Positions 26,629-34,704 are shown, counted from the stretch's first letter. The stretch is DNA of 64,000 bases from Tenacibaculum sp. Bg11-29 (GCF_002836595.1 NZ_PJBB01000003.1:1921001-1985000); one strand, 5' to 3'. Notes: generated from the letters alone by a model not told the origin. Made by a program: numbers and translations.

Positions 26629-27666
26629 CTAGCTCTCATCTTTGTAATATATTTTATAGAATTTCCGACCATCTTTTTCCACTCCTTGTTCTATCAGTTC
26701 TTTATCTCCGTGTATATATATGTGAAAATTCTTGTCAAGTTTCAATACTTTTTTAAAAGCCCTGACTTGTTTTTTTACTGCTTGTGATGATATATCAAAA
26801 CTGTCAGAAACTTCTATTTCATTATCATCTCTATAGGAATTATCAAAACTTCTAAATGATTCAATTAGCTCCTCACTTTGAAAAACAGATTTCTCAAACT
26901 CTTCTTTTTCAAATTTATCATTGGTTTTAAAATAATCAACAGAACGATTTAATAAATCAATTTGGTCAGTTTTATTTACTTCAAACTCATCCGATAGTTG
27001 TTTAGTAACATATTCTTTTGTTATAGATAGGAAATCATTAGTAAAATGATATTCGTCAGAAGCAGGTTTAATATTAAGAAAATCATTTTTCCAATACTGA
27101 GTGTCCTTTGATTTAGAATCAATCACACAAACTTTATAGCCTTTCTCTTCTTCTAAATCGAATACCAAGCACCCTTTGTCTAATTTATTAATATTTATAC
27201 CATTTACGTGTTTAATATTAACATTATCATCAATTGAATCAAATTTTAAAAAGACATCTTTAACTTCTGATTTGAAAAAGCCAATAGCATTACATTTGAC
27301 ACCATCAAAAGAACAATTATTAAAAAAGCAAATACAAAGATCACCACCGTTAATTTTTGGGTGAGTGGATTGTTCATATAAATGTTTTGAAATATCAATT
27401 GATATTTTATAGAGTTGCTCTGGAGAAGAAAACAATCTTTTTACAAATAAGTATATTTCATTTAATTCAAGTTCCGATGGGTGACAGAAGTTATAAACTT
27501 CATTATTGTTAAATGGAGATAAAAAATATTTTAACAAATAACTTTGTGTTTCATCATTTGAAAAAGTAATGTTCTCGTTTGAAATTTTGAAATTTTCATC
27601 ACGTAATTTATTACCTACTTGATGGACGTAAATACCTTCAAGATTAATGTCTGTAAATTCTATCAT
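26629..27666 (-). CDS. NA37/NdpA-type nucleoid-associated protein
   Basis: The 345-aa protein matches the 37-kDa nucleoid-associated (NdpA/YejK) family along its length: an N-terminal region with LLKYFLSPF, then KHLYEQSTHPKINGGDLC, IGFFKSEVKDVFLKF, the family hallmark GININKLDKGCLVF, and a C-terminal block AVKKQVRAFKKVLKLDKNF then IYIHGD. In E. coli YejK associates with the nucleoid; the biochemical role is poorly defined. Its start overlaps the stop of the upstream 897-aa gene by 4 bp (ATGA), so the two are coupled. In Bacteroidota this family often sits in variable regions. Here it is likely the DNA-binding partner of the nuclease-like protein. Confidence 0.82.
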   Translation of the reverse strand: MIEFTDINLEGIYVHQVGNKLRDENFKISNENITFSNDETQSYLLKYFLSPFNNNEVYNFCHPSELELNEIYLFVKRLFSSPEQLYKISIDISKHLYEQSTHPKINGGDLCICFFNNCSFDGVKCNAIGFFKSEVKDVFLKFDSIDDNVNIKHVNGININKLDKGCLVFDLEEEKGYKVCVIDSKSKDTQYWKNDFLNIKPASDEYHFTNDFLSITKEYVTKQLSDEFEVNKTDQIDLLNRSVDYFKTNDKFEKEEFEKSVFQSEELIESFRSFDNSYRDDNEIEVSDSFDISSQAVKKQVRAFKKVLKLDKNFHIYIHGDKELIEQGVEKDGRKFYKIYYKDES

Positions 27667-30356
27667 TCTATAATATTGAATTGTTTAAGTTTTTCTATTT
27701 TAAACCTCTCTATTTCTCTTGAAAGTTCCCTTTCAAGACCTTTTATGTCGCTAAGTTTTTTTACAGTATCCGTTTTATATAAATATGGTTCAGAATTGAA
27801 AACTCCATTAAGTTCTCTTTTATTTCTTAATGCTTTAGAAAAATTATATGTTACATAATAGTATCCATTTTGGATATTAAGGTAATCAAATTTGTATCGA
27901 ATCTTAATTTCTTCTAAGAAAATTGAACCTTTAGCTTCTTCAATTGATAATTCAGTAAGGGTTGTAAGGTTTTTACCATCAAATTTTATTACTAAATCTT
28001 TATCTGCTTTATCCTTAAATTTTTCTGGAATTTCAGTGTCATCATCAAATTTGAATGTGATTGATAATATCTCTGGATTTTTAAAAATAGAAGAAGAGGA
28101 AATATTAGTGAAACTAAGAAGAAAATTTACTCTTTCTAAATTAGACTTGAAGCTGTTGAACATTACTTTTATCTTTGTTTCTTCAACAAAGTCAATTTGT
28201 TTGAATTCTTGATGTAATAGCTTTAATGCACGATTTGCAATTAACTTATCTTCTCTTGTAATAGTATTTTGAGTAACTACAACAAGACGGTCATTGTCTT
28301 TTTTTACTACAATTTCAATTTTACCCCATTTAGTGTTTACTAAAAGAAAACTTGTTGGGTCTTTTATTTCCGTTGTTAAGCTTAAAACAAACTCTTCTTT
28401 GTCTTTAGCATTTTGTGTGAATTTTAAAGTTGAATTTGAGTGAACGATTTTAGTATTAAGCCCTTCTGTTATATTATCAAAATTAGGATTTACTTTCTTG
28501 AAAATATTTTCTAAACTATCATTTTGCTTTATTGTATAATGTTCGTTTATACTGTTAGTAGTTTTTTCTTTCACATCAATTAGAGATTTGAAATCCTCTA
28601 ATTCGTTAGGGCTAAATAATAAAGTAGTCATTAGTTTAATTAAATTAACCTTGTCTGCATTTTTTACAAAAACCCCTTTTTTTGCTAAGAATATTTTCAA
28701 ATCATTAGCGTTAATTGCTTCTGTATTTAAAAAAGGTTTTAATATATCTCCATAAGGCAAAATATTTATAAAGGCTTCATTAAGGTGTTTAGAATTACTT
28801 AAAGATTCCTCATTGTTTTCTTGGTATATTTCATTTTTACTTATTCTTGTTTGTGTGTTAGGTAATGAGTCTAATACTTCTGTTTCAACTTGATTATATC
28901 TCAGTACCTTTATTTTATCGTCTAAAAGTTCTTCATCAAAAGAACGTATGGTTTTTAACGCTTCATTTTGATGTTGGTCTTCATTATAATCAGGGAAATA
29001 CAATAGGTATTCGTTACCAAACCCACTTGTCAAGCGAATTGTTAACCAAATCAATTTTTTTAATGATTCTGGAGAAAAAGAATCAGAACAAAAGAGTAAG
29101 AAGCTAATTTTTGTTTTATCTTCTTTAGCTATTGGAATGACTGATGAATTGATGTATTCAACAGGTAATTTTAAACCTCTTTGACCAATTTTATCAGGAC
29201 TTTGATTCGCTTCTGTTATTGGATAAAGGAATTTAACTGAGACATCATCTCTATAATTTTTTGCAGTAATAATACTACTGATTAAAAAATTCGCTCTCTT
29301 ATTATCTATTAAATAGTAAGTTAATTTATCATTAAGTAAAGTTCTTTTATAATTATCCTTGGTTGGATGGATGAAGTCCGTGAGTAAATCGTCACTATCT
29401 GTTGTTAACCAAAACAAAAGACTATGATAATTTGTTGATTCAAATCGTTTTAAAGGAACTTCATTTTTATTTTTTGAATCAGCTAATATAACATCTACAT
29501 CTTTTAAATATTTAGTTATTTCAGATTTTGATGAATTTGGGTAATTAAAATTGTGTAGAGAAGATACCATAACAAAATCACCTGTTTTTTCTTTTAGTTG
29601 ATTCGTGAAATCACCTATGAAATTTACAGTATGTACATCATTATCAGATGTATGTTCATTGAATATTTCTATTGTTTGATTTTCTCCAAATTGATTCCAA
29701 CCAATAAGATCTAGTATTTTTTTAGTTATTCTATGATTAAGAGGGATGTTTTGATTTTCAATTGGTGGTGCTAATGAAGTGAAAGGGTTTCTTTCAATTT
29801 GAACTTCAATTGAACTAATCCACTTTAATAATTCAGTATCAAAATCAGCTCTAGTTATTTCAGTTCCAATTATAGAACTAGTTGCAAATCGAGAGTTTAA
29901 ATTATGGACAATAATTTCCCGAACCTGTGGAGAAATTTTTGGTTTATTTTTTCTGGTATAATAGTGATCAATTTTATTTGAAGCTTGGTCTATTAAAATT
30001 TTAGTATCCAATGTGCCTAATTTACTGATACGAACATTGGCAATACTTTTTACTTTGAGTAAATTTTTAGCAAGAGGCCCTATTAATGATAGTTCGTACT
30101 CAGATGCATTTGGAGAATGGCTTGTGAGTTCATTACAATAAGTTTCAGCAGCTGCACGTCCAATAGTGTTCTCTGAAGATTTTACTTGGGTAAGCTTAAT
30201 AATACTATTAGGATATTTCCATCTGATATCTACTTTTTCAGATTCATCAAGAGGCTCTAAGGTTACAGATATCCAATCATTATCTTTCTCCAAGGCATCT
30301 AACAAGCAAATAATTGTTTGTATAATGTAACCTCTCATTCCTGCGTTTCCTCCCAT
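27663..30356 (-). CDS. large protein with Cap4-like nuclease N-terminus, function unknown
   Basis: In the 897-aa protein, residues 1-110 resemble a PD-(D/E)xK restriction-like fold of the Cap4 dsDNA-nuclease type. RGYIIQT begins a helix; acidic residues Glu34 (VTLEP) and Asp43 (KVDI) precede Q57-V58-K59 (TQVKSS), giving the E-D-QxK spacing of that fold. The rest (about 120-897) contains an alpha/beta middle part with FVMVSSLHNFNYP and ISFLLFCSDSFSPESLKKL, and a helix-rich C-terminus; I recognise no family there. There is no Walker A motif, transmembrane segment or methylase motif. It starts at ATG 30356 (MGGNAGMRG) and is coupled by a 4-bp overlap to the NA37 gene. The context suggests a two-gene anti-mobile-element system; this is inference. 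Confidence 0.6.
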   Translation of the reverse strand: MGGNAGMRGYIIQTIICLLDALEKDNDWISVTLEPLDESEKVDIRWKYPNSIIKLTQVKSSENTIGRAAAETYCNELTSHSPNASEYELSLIGPLAKNLLKVKSIANVRISKLGTLDTKILIDQASNKIDHYYTRKNKPKISPQVREIIVHNLNSRFATSSIIGTEITRADFDTELLKWISSIEVQIERNPFTSLAPPIENQNIPLNHRITKKILDLIGWNQFGENQTIEIFNEHTSDNDVHTVNFIGDFTNQLKEKTGDFVMVSSLHNFNYPNSSKSEITKYLKDVDVILADSKNKNEVPLKRFESTNYHSLLFWLTTDSDDLLTDFIHPTKDNYKRTLLNDKLTYYLIDNKRANFLISSIITAKNYRDDVSVKFLYPITEANQSPDKIGQRGLKLPVEYINSSVIPIAKEDKTKISFLLFCSDSFSPESLKKLIWLTIRLTSGFGNEYLLYFPDYNEDQHQNEALKTIRSFDEELLDDKIKVLRYNQVETEVLDSLPNTQTRISKNEIYQENNEESLSNSKHLNEAFINILPYGDILKPFLNTEAINANDLKIFLAKKGVFVKNADKVNLIKLMTTLLFSPNELEDFKSLIDVKEKTTNSINEHYTIKQNDSLENIFKKVNPNFDNITEGLNTKIVHSNSTLKFTQNAKDKEEFVLSLTTEIKDPTSFLLVNTKWGKIEIVVKKDNDRLVVVTQNTITREDKLIANRALKLLHQEFKQIDFVEETKIKVMFNSFKSNLERVNFLLSFTNISSSSIFKNPEILSITFKFDDDTEIPEKFKDKADKDLVIKFDGKNLTTLTELSIEEAKGSIFLEEIKIRYKFDYLNIQNGYYYVTYNFSKALRNKRELNGVFNSEPYLYKTDTVKKLSDIKGLERELSREIERFKIEKLKQFNIIE

Positions 30357-30856
30357 AGAATTTGTTTTATTTATATATTCAATTTTTATTTATTTTGAAG
30401 CGTTGGCAAGAAATTGCTCTTTTGGTTTTTTGTGTTTTGGCTTTAAGCTTTGGCAAAAACCAAATGTGCAATTTGTGCGGCTGGCTTTTTTTTGCTTGCA
30501 GGTAACTAGTTACACGCAAAATAAAGTTCTCAATCATCGGTTCATACACCCAGATAAAACAAACTTTATGTTAATTAATCCTTTTTATTTTTCTTAGCCA
30601 AAAGTAGGGTGTCAGAAATAGAAAACGAACTAAAAAACCGTAACATAAGTACGGTTTTACCCTTCTTTTGTTACAAATTTGATTTAAAAATGATTCCATA
30701 TTAAAAAAAGTAGTGAACGTTCTTTTTAACATTAATTTTTGCTAAAATTAAATATTTTAATCATTAAAAAATTACGGGTTACCTTAAAAGCACGTTTTTT
30801 TTTAATGTGATTGTAAAGAGGTGCTACTTGGCAATTTTATAGTATTATATTTTTAA

Positions 30857-30926
30857 TGTACAGTTAAAATTCAAAATTAATAAAACTGTACACTCAAAAT
30901 TATAAAATAAAAATGAGTGTACAGTT
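30857..30926. promoter_or_regulatory. TGTACAG inverted repeat cluster
   Basis: AACTGTACACTCA (30884-30896) and TGAGTGTACAGTT (30914-30926) are perfect 13-bp inverted repeats with a 17-bp spacer. A third partial copy, TGTACAGTT, lies at 30857-30865. It is too far apart and AT-rich to be a normal terminator; it could be an operator or a remnant of an element end. The nearest downstream gene is the 32-codon gene at 31214. Confidence 0.4.
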
Positions 30927-31167
30927 ATTTGTGGTAAATAAACTGTTATATGAATTTAATAAATAGTAAGCTGTTTTGTGTTTCGTAATTTCGTTACACA
31001 ATTTTTTTTATTATAAAAAAAAGAGCTAATAATAGGTTATTTTAGTTTGTAGAAAAACACAAGTAATATTTTTTTGAACAGGAGTATTGTTAAAAATATT
31101 TATAATAAATTGTTTGTTTTTATTTAAACTACTAATATAATTTAGTTTTAAGTGGTGTTTTAAATAA

Positions 31168-31175
31168 TACCTTTG
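31168..31175 (+). promoter_or_regulatory. -7 promoter element of the small membrane protein gene
   Basis: TACCTTTG is an exact TAnnTTTG match 38 nt upstream of the ATG at 31214, leaving a leader of about 30 nt. No TTG is seen at the usual -33 distance. Confidence 0.45.
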
Positions 31176-31213
31176 TAACATATAAACGCTATGTTAAACT
31201 AAATACTAAAATT

Positions 31214-31312
31214 ATGAATATTCTTTTGTGGCAAATTTTAAACTTAATAGGAATTACAATTATTGTATTCTTATTAATAAAATTTTTAAAAAAAATCAGA
31301 AAAAAAAGTTAA
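31214..31312 (+). CDS. 32-aa single-span membrane protein
   Basis: The small frame begins ATG and reads MNILLWQILNLIGITI, then continues as one hydrophobic helix to residue 24 and a basic tail (KFLKKIRKKS). The hydrophobic-then-basic layout predicts one membrane helix with the C-terminus inside. The support is a matching -7 element upstream, a sensible leader and composition unlike random AT-rich DNA. Function is unknown. It could be a small regulator, a type I toxin-like peptide or a chance frame. Confidence 0.4.
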   Translation: MNILLWQILNLIGITIIVFLLIKFLKKIRKKS

Positions 31313-31856
31313 AAAAATTACTATTAATTATTTCAATATTCTGAAAATGATATTTTTATAAGAAGGGAATAAGAGAGTAATTGGAGCTAGGTACAAGCAT
31401 TTTTCTATTTCAGATATTAAATATAGTATATAGAATACTGAAGAAGGAGTAAGTTTAAAATTTAATCCTTCTTTAGGCTAAAGTTTTAATAGAATTACTT
31501 ATTTATACATAGAGAAGGAGCTGGGAAAAAACCTTGATAGTTTACTAATATATCTTAGTAACTAAATGATGAGTGTTTACAAATGATCTCAGTGATAAGC
31601 AACAACCAAAAAATGTTATAACTAATATAGTTTTACATATATAAAGCTTCTATAAAAAGTAAGGTTAGTACTTTGTGAGTTTTACTACAGTAAGTTAAAT
31701 AGTTATATTAGTTAAAAGAATTATAAGGTACAGTAAAGTATTTCATATAGCTAAATATTCTTGTTAAGAAAAATAAGGGTGAATTGTTTTTGGTGTATAA
31801 TATACCGAACCTTTTATATGAGTTCTTTACAATTAATGTTAGGTTAAAATTAAATT
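31313..31856. other. gene-free AT-rich spacer
   Basis: 544 bp without a recognisable gene, RNA or repeat. An imperfect hairpin with arms GAAGGA and TCCTTC lies around 31443-31472. Frames are short and broken. Confidence 0.4.
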
Positions 31857-32309
31857 ATGAGCGACGATATATACATTTTTATATTTCTTCTAAGTCTTTT
31901 AAATATTCTTTTTATCTATAAACTAGTAAGTGGGGTTTCAAGCATTTATAATTATAAAAAAGGAAAAAGTTTAAAAGCTGAGCTAATTAGTTTTTCGTGG
32001 GTAAAAGCCCCGCCAGCAAGGTTAAGTTATTTGCTTCCTAAAGAACAATTAGAAATTACCTTTAGGTTTGTTTTAGGTGATGATATGTATGAGAAAACGG
32101 AGTTAGATATTCATTTTAAGTTTAAAAAAATAAATTTGAAATCTTTACCTAAAATAGAAGGTAAGATAGAAGTTTATGTACCAGAAAATAATGACCCTAA
32201 TAAAGTAACTATAAATAAAGTAGAGGAAACCTTTTTACCTTTAATGGGATTGTTGGTGTTGGTAATTTTTAGTGGAGGGATTTTATTTTTAATAATGCAA
32301 AACATTTAA
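31857..32309 (+). CDS. DUF3592-like two-helix membrane protein
   Basis: The 150-aa protein has an N-terminal membrane helix (about 5-27), a central soluble beta-rich part (about 35-125), and a C-terminal helix (about 129-148). The centre includes FRFVLGDDMYEKTELDI and IEVYVPENNDPNKVTINK, the pattern of DUF3592 proteins, where a (Y/V)xPxNP-like turn precedes the last helix. The role is unknown. It is alone in the accessory region, with no clear operon partner. Confidence 0.55.
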   Translation: MSDDIYIFIFLLSLLNILFIYKLVSGVSSIYNYKKGKSLKAELISFSWVKAPPARLSYLLPKEQLEITFRFVLGDDMYEKTELDIHFKFKKINLKSLPKIEGKIEVYVPENNDPNKVTINKVEETFLPLMGLLVLVIFSGGILFLIMQNI

Positions 32310-32533
32310 TTAGTTTATAAACTTACAAGGCAATTATATAAAGTAAAAACTTAACCAACAACAGTTTGTTTGGTAACTCACGATGACGAAAGTTAAGCGC
32401 TATTTTAACGATCTAACGATAAGGCACTGTGCAGTAACCTTAACCTTAGAAATGAGTCATTTTTTTTAAGAAATAAATTAAAAGAGAAGAAGTTAAAAGA
32501 AGTAATAATAATTACTAAACGTTATTTGGTGTT

Positions 32534-32971
32534 TTATTTTTTAGGATAGCTATCAAACTCATTAGGTTCGGCAGCAATAGGCTGATCGGAATTTAAATTA
32601 TCACCTTGTAAATAAAATACCTTTTTTTGAAGTTCGATGTTATCAGTCGATAACTTTCTGTTTTCTTCAAGTAACTCGATATACTTTTCTTTATAATCAG
32701 TTATTTTTTTAACATTAGCATCAGAACTCACATTACTATTTAAAATTTCCCCCTTACCAGTTAAAAACCAATGAGTGCTAATATCACTATTAGTTTCTAT
32801 TATAGCTTTTAAAACATCAAAACTAGGTTTCGATTTTCTACCAGCAACAATATTTGATATAACCTGTGGCACAAAGCCGATGCTATTTGCAAATTTTCTC
32901 TTGTTGCCATTGAATCTAGTATTAATAATATACTGTACACGGTCGGCTATGTTAACAAAGTTTAATTTCAT
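32534..32971 (-). CDS. CI-like HTH repressor, copy 1
   Basis: A protein of 145 aa starting at ATG 32971 (MKLNFVNIADRVQYI). A longer frame upstream overlaps a decayed divergent gene and is rejected. It has an XRE/CI-type helix-turn-helix (about 8-70: KRKFANSIGFVPQVISNIVAGRK, then HWFLTGKGE), a short linker, and a coiled-coil (about 93-120, ELLEENRKLSTDNIELQKK) for oligomerisation. It lacks a LexA-type protease domain. A paralogue of the same length sits at 34015-34452 with the same divergent arrangement. A palindrome at 32996-33020, just upstream of the start, is a likely autoregulatory operator. Confidence 0.85.
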   Translation of the reverse strand: MKLNFVNIADRVQYIINTRFNGNKRKFANSIGFVPQVISNIVAGRKSKPSFDVLKAIIETNSDISTHWFLTGKGEILNSNVSSDANVKKITDYKEKYIELLEENRKLSTDNIELQKKVFYLQGDNLNSDQPIAAEPNEFDSYPKK

Positions 32972-32995
32972 TCTTTTTACAATCAATTGTTTATC

Positions 32996-33020
32996 TTTTG
33001 TTCCTGAATAAGGAACAAAA
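32996..33020. promoter_or_regulatory. palindromic operator candidate between repressor copy 1 and its decayed partner
   Basis: TTTTGTTCCT (32996-33005) and AGGAACAAAA (33011-33020) are perfect 10-bp inverted arms around GAATA. It lies between the repressor start (32971, minus) and the remnant start (33027, plus), where a CI-like dimer would control both directions. Confidence 0.6.
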
Positions 33021-33026
33021 ATGTCA

Positions 33027-33098
33027 ATGAACAAATCTACGAATAAATAAAACAAATACAATGCCTTAGTATGTAGTGTAGTTAGCAAATAGATGTGA
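33027..33098 (+). pseudogene. decayed copy of the small divergent gene
   Basis: ATG at 33027 begins MNKSTNK, identical in its first 21 bases to the intact gene at 34516. Codon 8 is TAA where the intact copy has AGA. Similarity continues (for example NKYN, then GTTAGCAAA) past the stop before fading near 33095. It is a dead paralogue left by duplication of the repressor module. Confidence 0.7.
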
Positions 33099-33182
33099 GA
33101 ATAAAAGAACTTGTAATCAAGCCAACAAAAGATTACTTAGCAAACATAAGATTATGGTTGGTAACCAACACTTTTAGCAAAC

Positions 33183-33933
33183 GTTATTGCGAGAAGGTAC
33201 AACGCGGTAATCTATAAACGTTGAGGTAGGTATCTAATATCAGATTACTTGGTACCTCGTAATTACGGTAGTTAACGAGCACTTTTAGCAAACGTCATTG
33301 CGAGAAGGTACAACGCGGCAATCTATAAATGTTGCGGTAGGTATCTAATATCAGATTACTTCGTACCTCGTAATTACGGTAGTTAACCAATACTTTTAAC
33401 AAATGTCATTGCGAGAAGGTGCGACGCGGCAATCTTTAAATATTGAGGTAGGTATTTAATATCAGATTACTTAGTGCCTCGTAATGTTGGTAGTTAACCA
33501 ATACTTTTAACAAATGTCATTGCGAGAAGGTGCGACGCGGCAATCTTTAAATATTGAGGTAGGTATTTAATATCAGATTACTTCGTACCTCGTAATGTTG
33601 GTAGTTAACGAACACTTTTAGCAAAGGTCATTGCGAGAAGGTACGACGCGGCAATTTTTAAATGTTGAGTTAGGTATCTAATATCAGATTACTTCGTACC
33701 TCGTAATGTTGGTAGTTAACGAATATTTTTAGTAAACGTCATTGCGAGAAGGTACGACGCGGCAATTTTTAAATGTTGAGGTAGGTATCTAATATCAGAT
33801 TACTTCGTACCTCGTAATTACGGTAGTTAACCAATACTTTTAACAAACGTCATTGTGAGAAGGTACGACGCGGCAATCTTTAAATGTTGAGTTAGGTATC
33901 TAATGTCAGATTACTTCGTGCCTCGTAATGACG
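33183..33933. repeat. seven-copy tandem array with exact 111-bp period
   Basis: Units start at 33183, 33294, 33405, 33516, 33627, 33738 and 33849, every 111 bp without any indel; the last is truncated to 85 bp. Each has an 84-85-bp palindromic part, beginning GTCATTGCGAGAAGGT and ending TACCTCGTAAT with a following AC/GTT dinucleotide block, plus a 26-bp linker containing GTTAAC and CTTTTA. Inside a unit, left CATTGCGAG...GGCAATCT and right AGATTAC...CTCGTAATG can pair as a long hairpin. Copies differ only by scattered substitutions. The array fills the space between the two paralogous repressor genes. It encodes no protein and is not a CRISPR. Confidence 0.93.
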
Positions 33934-34014
33934 AAGATTAAATAATAGCTCATTAATAACAAATGAGTCAATTTATTTTATGAAGTAAATTAAAATAAAG
34001 AAAGTAACGAAACC

Positions 34015-34452
34015 CTATTTAGTATTCTTTTTTTTAGGATAAGTAACAGCTGTATTTGGTTTGGTAATATCAGAACCATCAGAATCTAAATTTTCTAGCT
34101 GTAAATAAAAAGCCTTTTTCTGAAGCGCTATGTTGTCGGCCGACAACTTTCTGTTTTCTTCTAGCAACTCAATACATTTTTCTTTATAATCAACTGTATC
34201 TTTAATACCAAAATTATTAGTTTTTAACATTTTTCCCTTACCGGTTAACAGCCAAGATGCATTAATATCATCATTTGTGGATAGTATGGCGTTTAAAACA
34301 TCAAAACTAGGTTTTGTCTTTCTTCCAGAAACTATATTTGCTATAACTTGAGCTGAAAACCCAATGCTCTTAGCAAACCTTGCGCGAGTTCCATTGTGTA
34401 GCGTATTAATTATATATTGTATTCTGTCTGAGATGTTAATAAAATTTATCAT
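34015..34452 (-). CDS. CI-like HTH repressor, copy 2
   Basis: The 145-aa paralogue of the gene at 32534-32971 starts MINFINISDRIQYI. It has an HTH (about 7-69: RARFAKSIGFSAQVIANIVSGRK, then SWLLTGKGK), a coiled-coil (ELLEENRKLSADNIALQKK) and a short polar tail ending PKKKNTK. It is divergent from an intact 62-aa gene (34516-34704), whereas the divergent partner of copy 1 is broken. Downstream sequence (around 33955-34010, AATGAGTCA and AAATTAAAA blocks) also matches that of copy 1, so the duplicated segment extends beyond the gene. No phage structural genes are near, so these are not evidence of a prophage by themselves. Confidence 0.85.
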   Translation of the reverse strand: MINFINISDRIQYIINTLHNGTRARFAKSIGFSAQVIANIVSGRKTKPSFDVLNAILSTNDDINASWLLTGKGKMLKTNNFGIKDTVDYKEKCIELLEENRKLSADNIALQKKAFYLQLENLDSDGSDITKPNTAVTYPKKKNTK

Positions 34453-34482
34453 CTTTTGTTTGTTTTATAATCTTTTGTTTGT
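34451..34482. promoter_or_regulatory. direct-repeat operator candidate between repressor copy 2 and the small gene
   Basis: ATCTTTTGTTTGT occurs at 34451-34463 and 34470-34482 (19-bp period), the first overlapping the repressor start codon. Copy 1 has the same ATCTTTTGTT word but continues into a palindrome instead, so the two modules may have different operator layouts. Confidence 0.45.
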
Positions 34483-34515
34483 ATACTTGTTGTGCGATAA
34501 AGAATAAGAAAAATT

Positions 34516-34704
34516 ATGAACAAATCTACGAATAAAAGAAATAAATATAACACGTTAGTTGTAATGCAGTTAGCAAAGAAATGGGGTGTTACAACACGTT
34601 TTGTAACCATGAGTTTACGAGCAGACAGAGAAAGCGAAACAGCAGAGAAATTAAAAAAAGAATACAAAAGATTAGTAAAACAAGTAGAAGCAGTATTAGA
34701 ATAA
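34516..34704 (+). CDS. 62-aa helix-turn-helix-like small protein
   Basis: The protein begins MNKSTNKRNKYN, followed by a predicted HTH, MQLAKKWGVTTRFVTMSLR, and a charged helix (ESETAEKLKKEYKRLVKQV). It is divergent from repressor copy 2, with the ATG 64 bp away and shared control sequence between them. This resembles cro/excisionase-like partners of CI-type repressors, but no family can be named. Its homologue beside repressor copy 1 has a stop at codon 8, showing that the reading frame is real and was once duplicated. Confidence 0.65.
   Translation: MNKSTNKRNKYNTLVVMQLAKKWGVTTRFVTMSLRADRESETAEKLKKEYKRLVKQVEAVLE

Larger units (their letters stand above)
30357..31213. other. gene-free spacer with hairpins
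   Basis: There is no convincing gene in 857 bp. The first about 240 bp have GGCTTT/TTGGCA-rich words like those at 26480-26640, so both ends of the NA37-nuclease operon have similar flanking DNA. A hairpin lies at 30634-30658 (AAAACCGTA / TACGGTTTT). An inverted repeat lies at 30883-30926, described separately. A -7 element for the small gene lies at 31168. Confidence 0.5.

Noticed and set aside
26343..26787. Plus-strand frames in the spacer beside the NA37 gene
   Set aside because: They overlap the structured repeat and the 3' end of the NA37 gene and encode low-complexity hydrophobic sequence.
30403..30597. 64-codon plus-strand gene upstream of the nuclease-like gene
   Set aside because: It falls in GGCTTT/TTGGC-rich spacer similar to that at 26480-26640, has biased composition and no domain.
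32972..33088. N-terminal extension of repressor copy 1
   Set aside because: The extra 39 codons are antisense to the decayed divergent gene and cross the palindromic operator; the paralogue starts at the position equivalent to ATG 32971.
33183..33933. CRISPR array
   Set aside because: The whole 111-bp unit, including the linker, is repeated; there are no unique spacers and no cas genes. Unit length is far above CRISPR repeats.
32534..34704. Prophage
   Set aside because: Two CI-like repressors and a cro-like small gene are present, but no capsid, terminase, tail, lysis or replication genes lie nearby.
34015..34704. Toxin-antitoxin pair
   Set aside because: The repressor and small gene are divergent, not an operon, and the small protein looks like a DNA-binding protein rather than a toxin.
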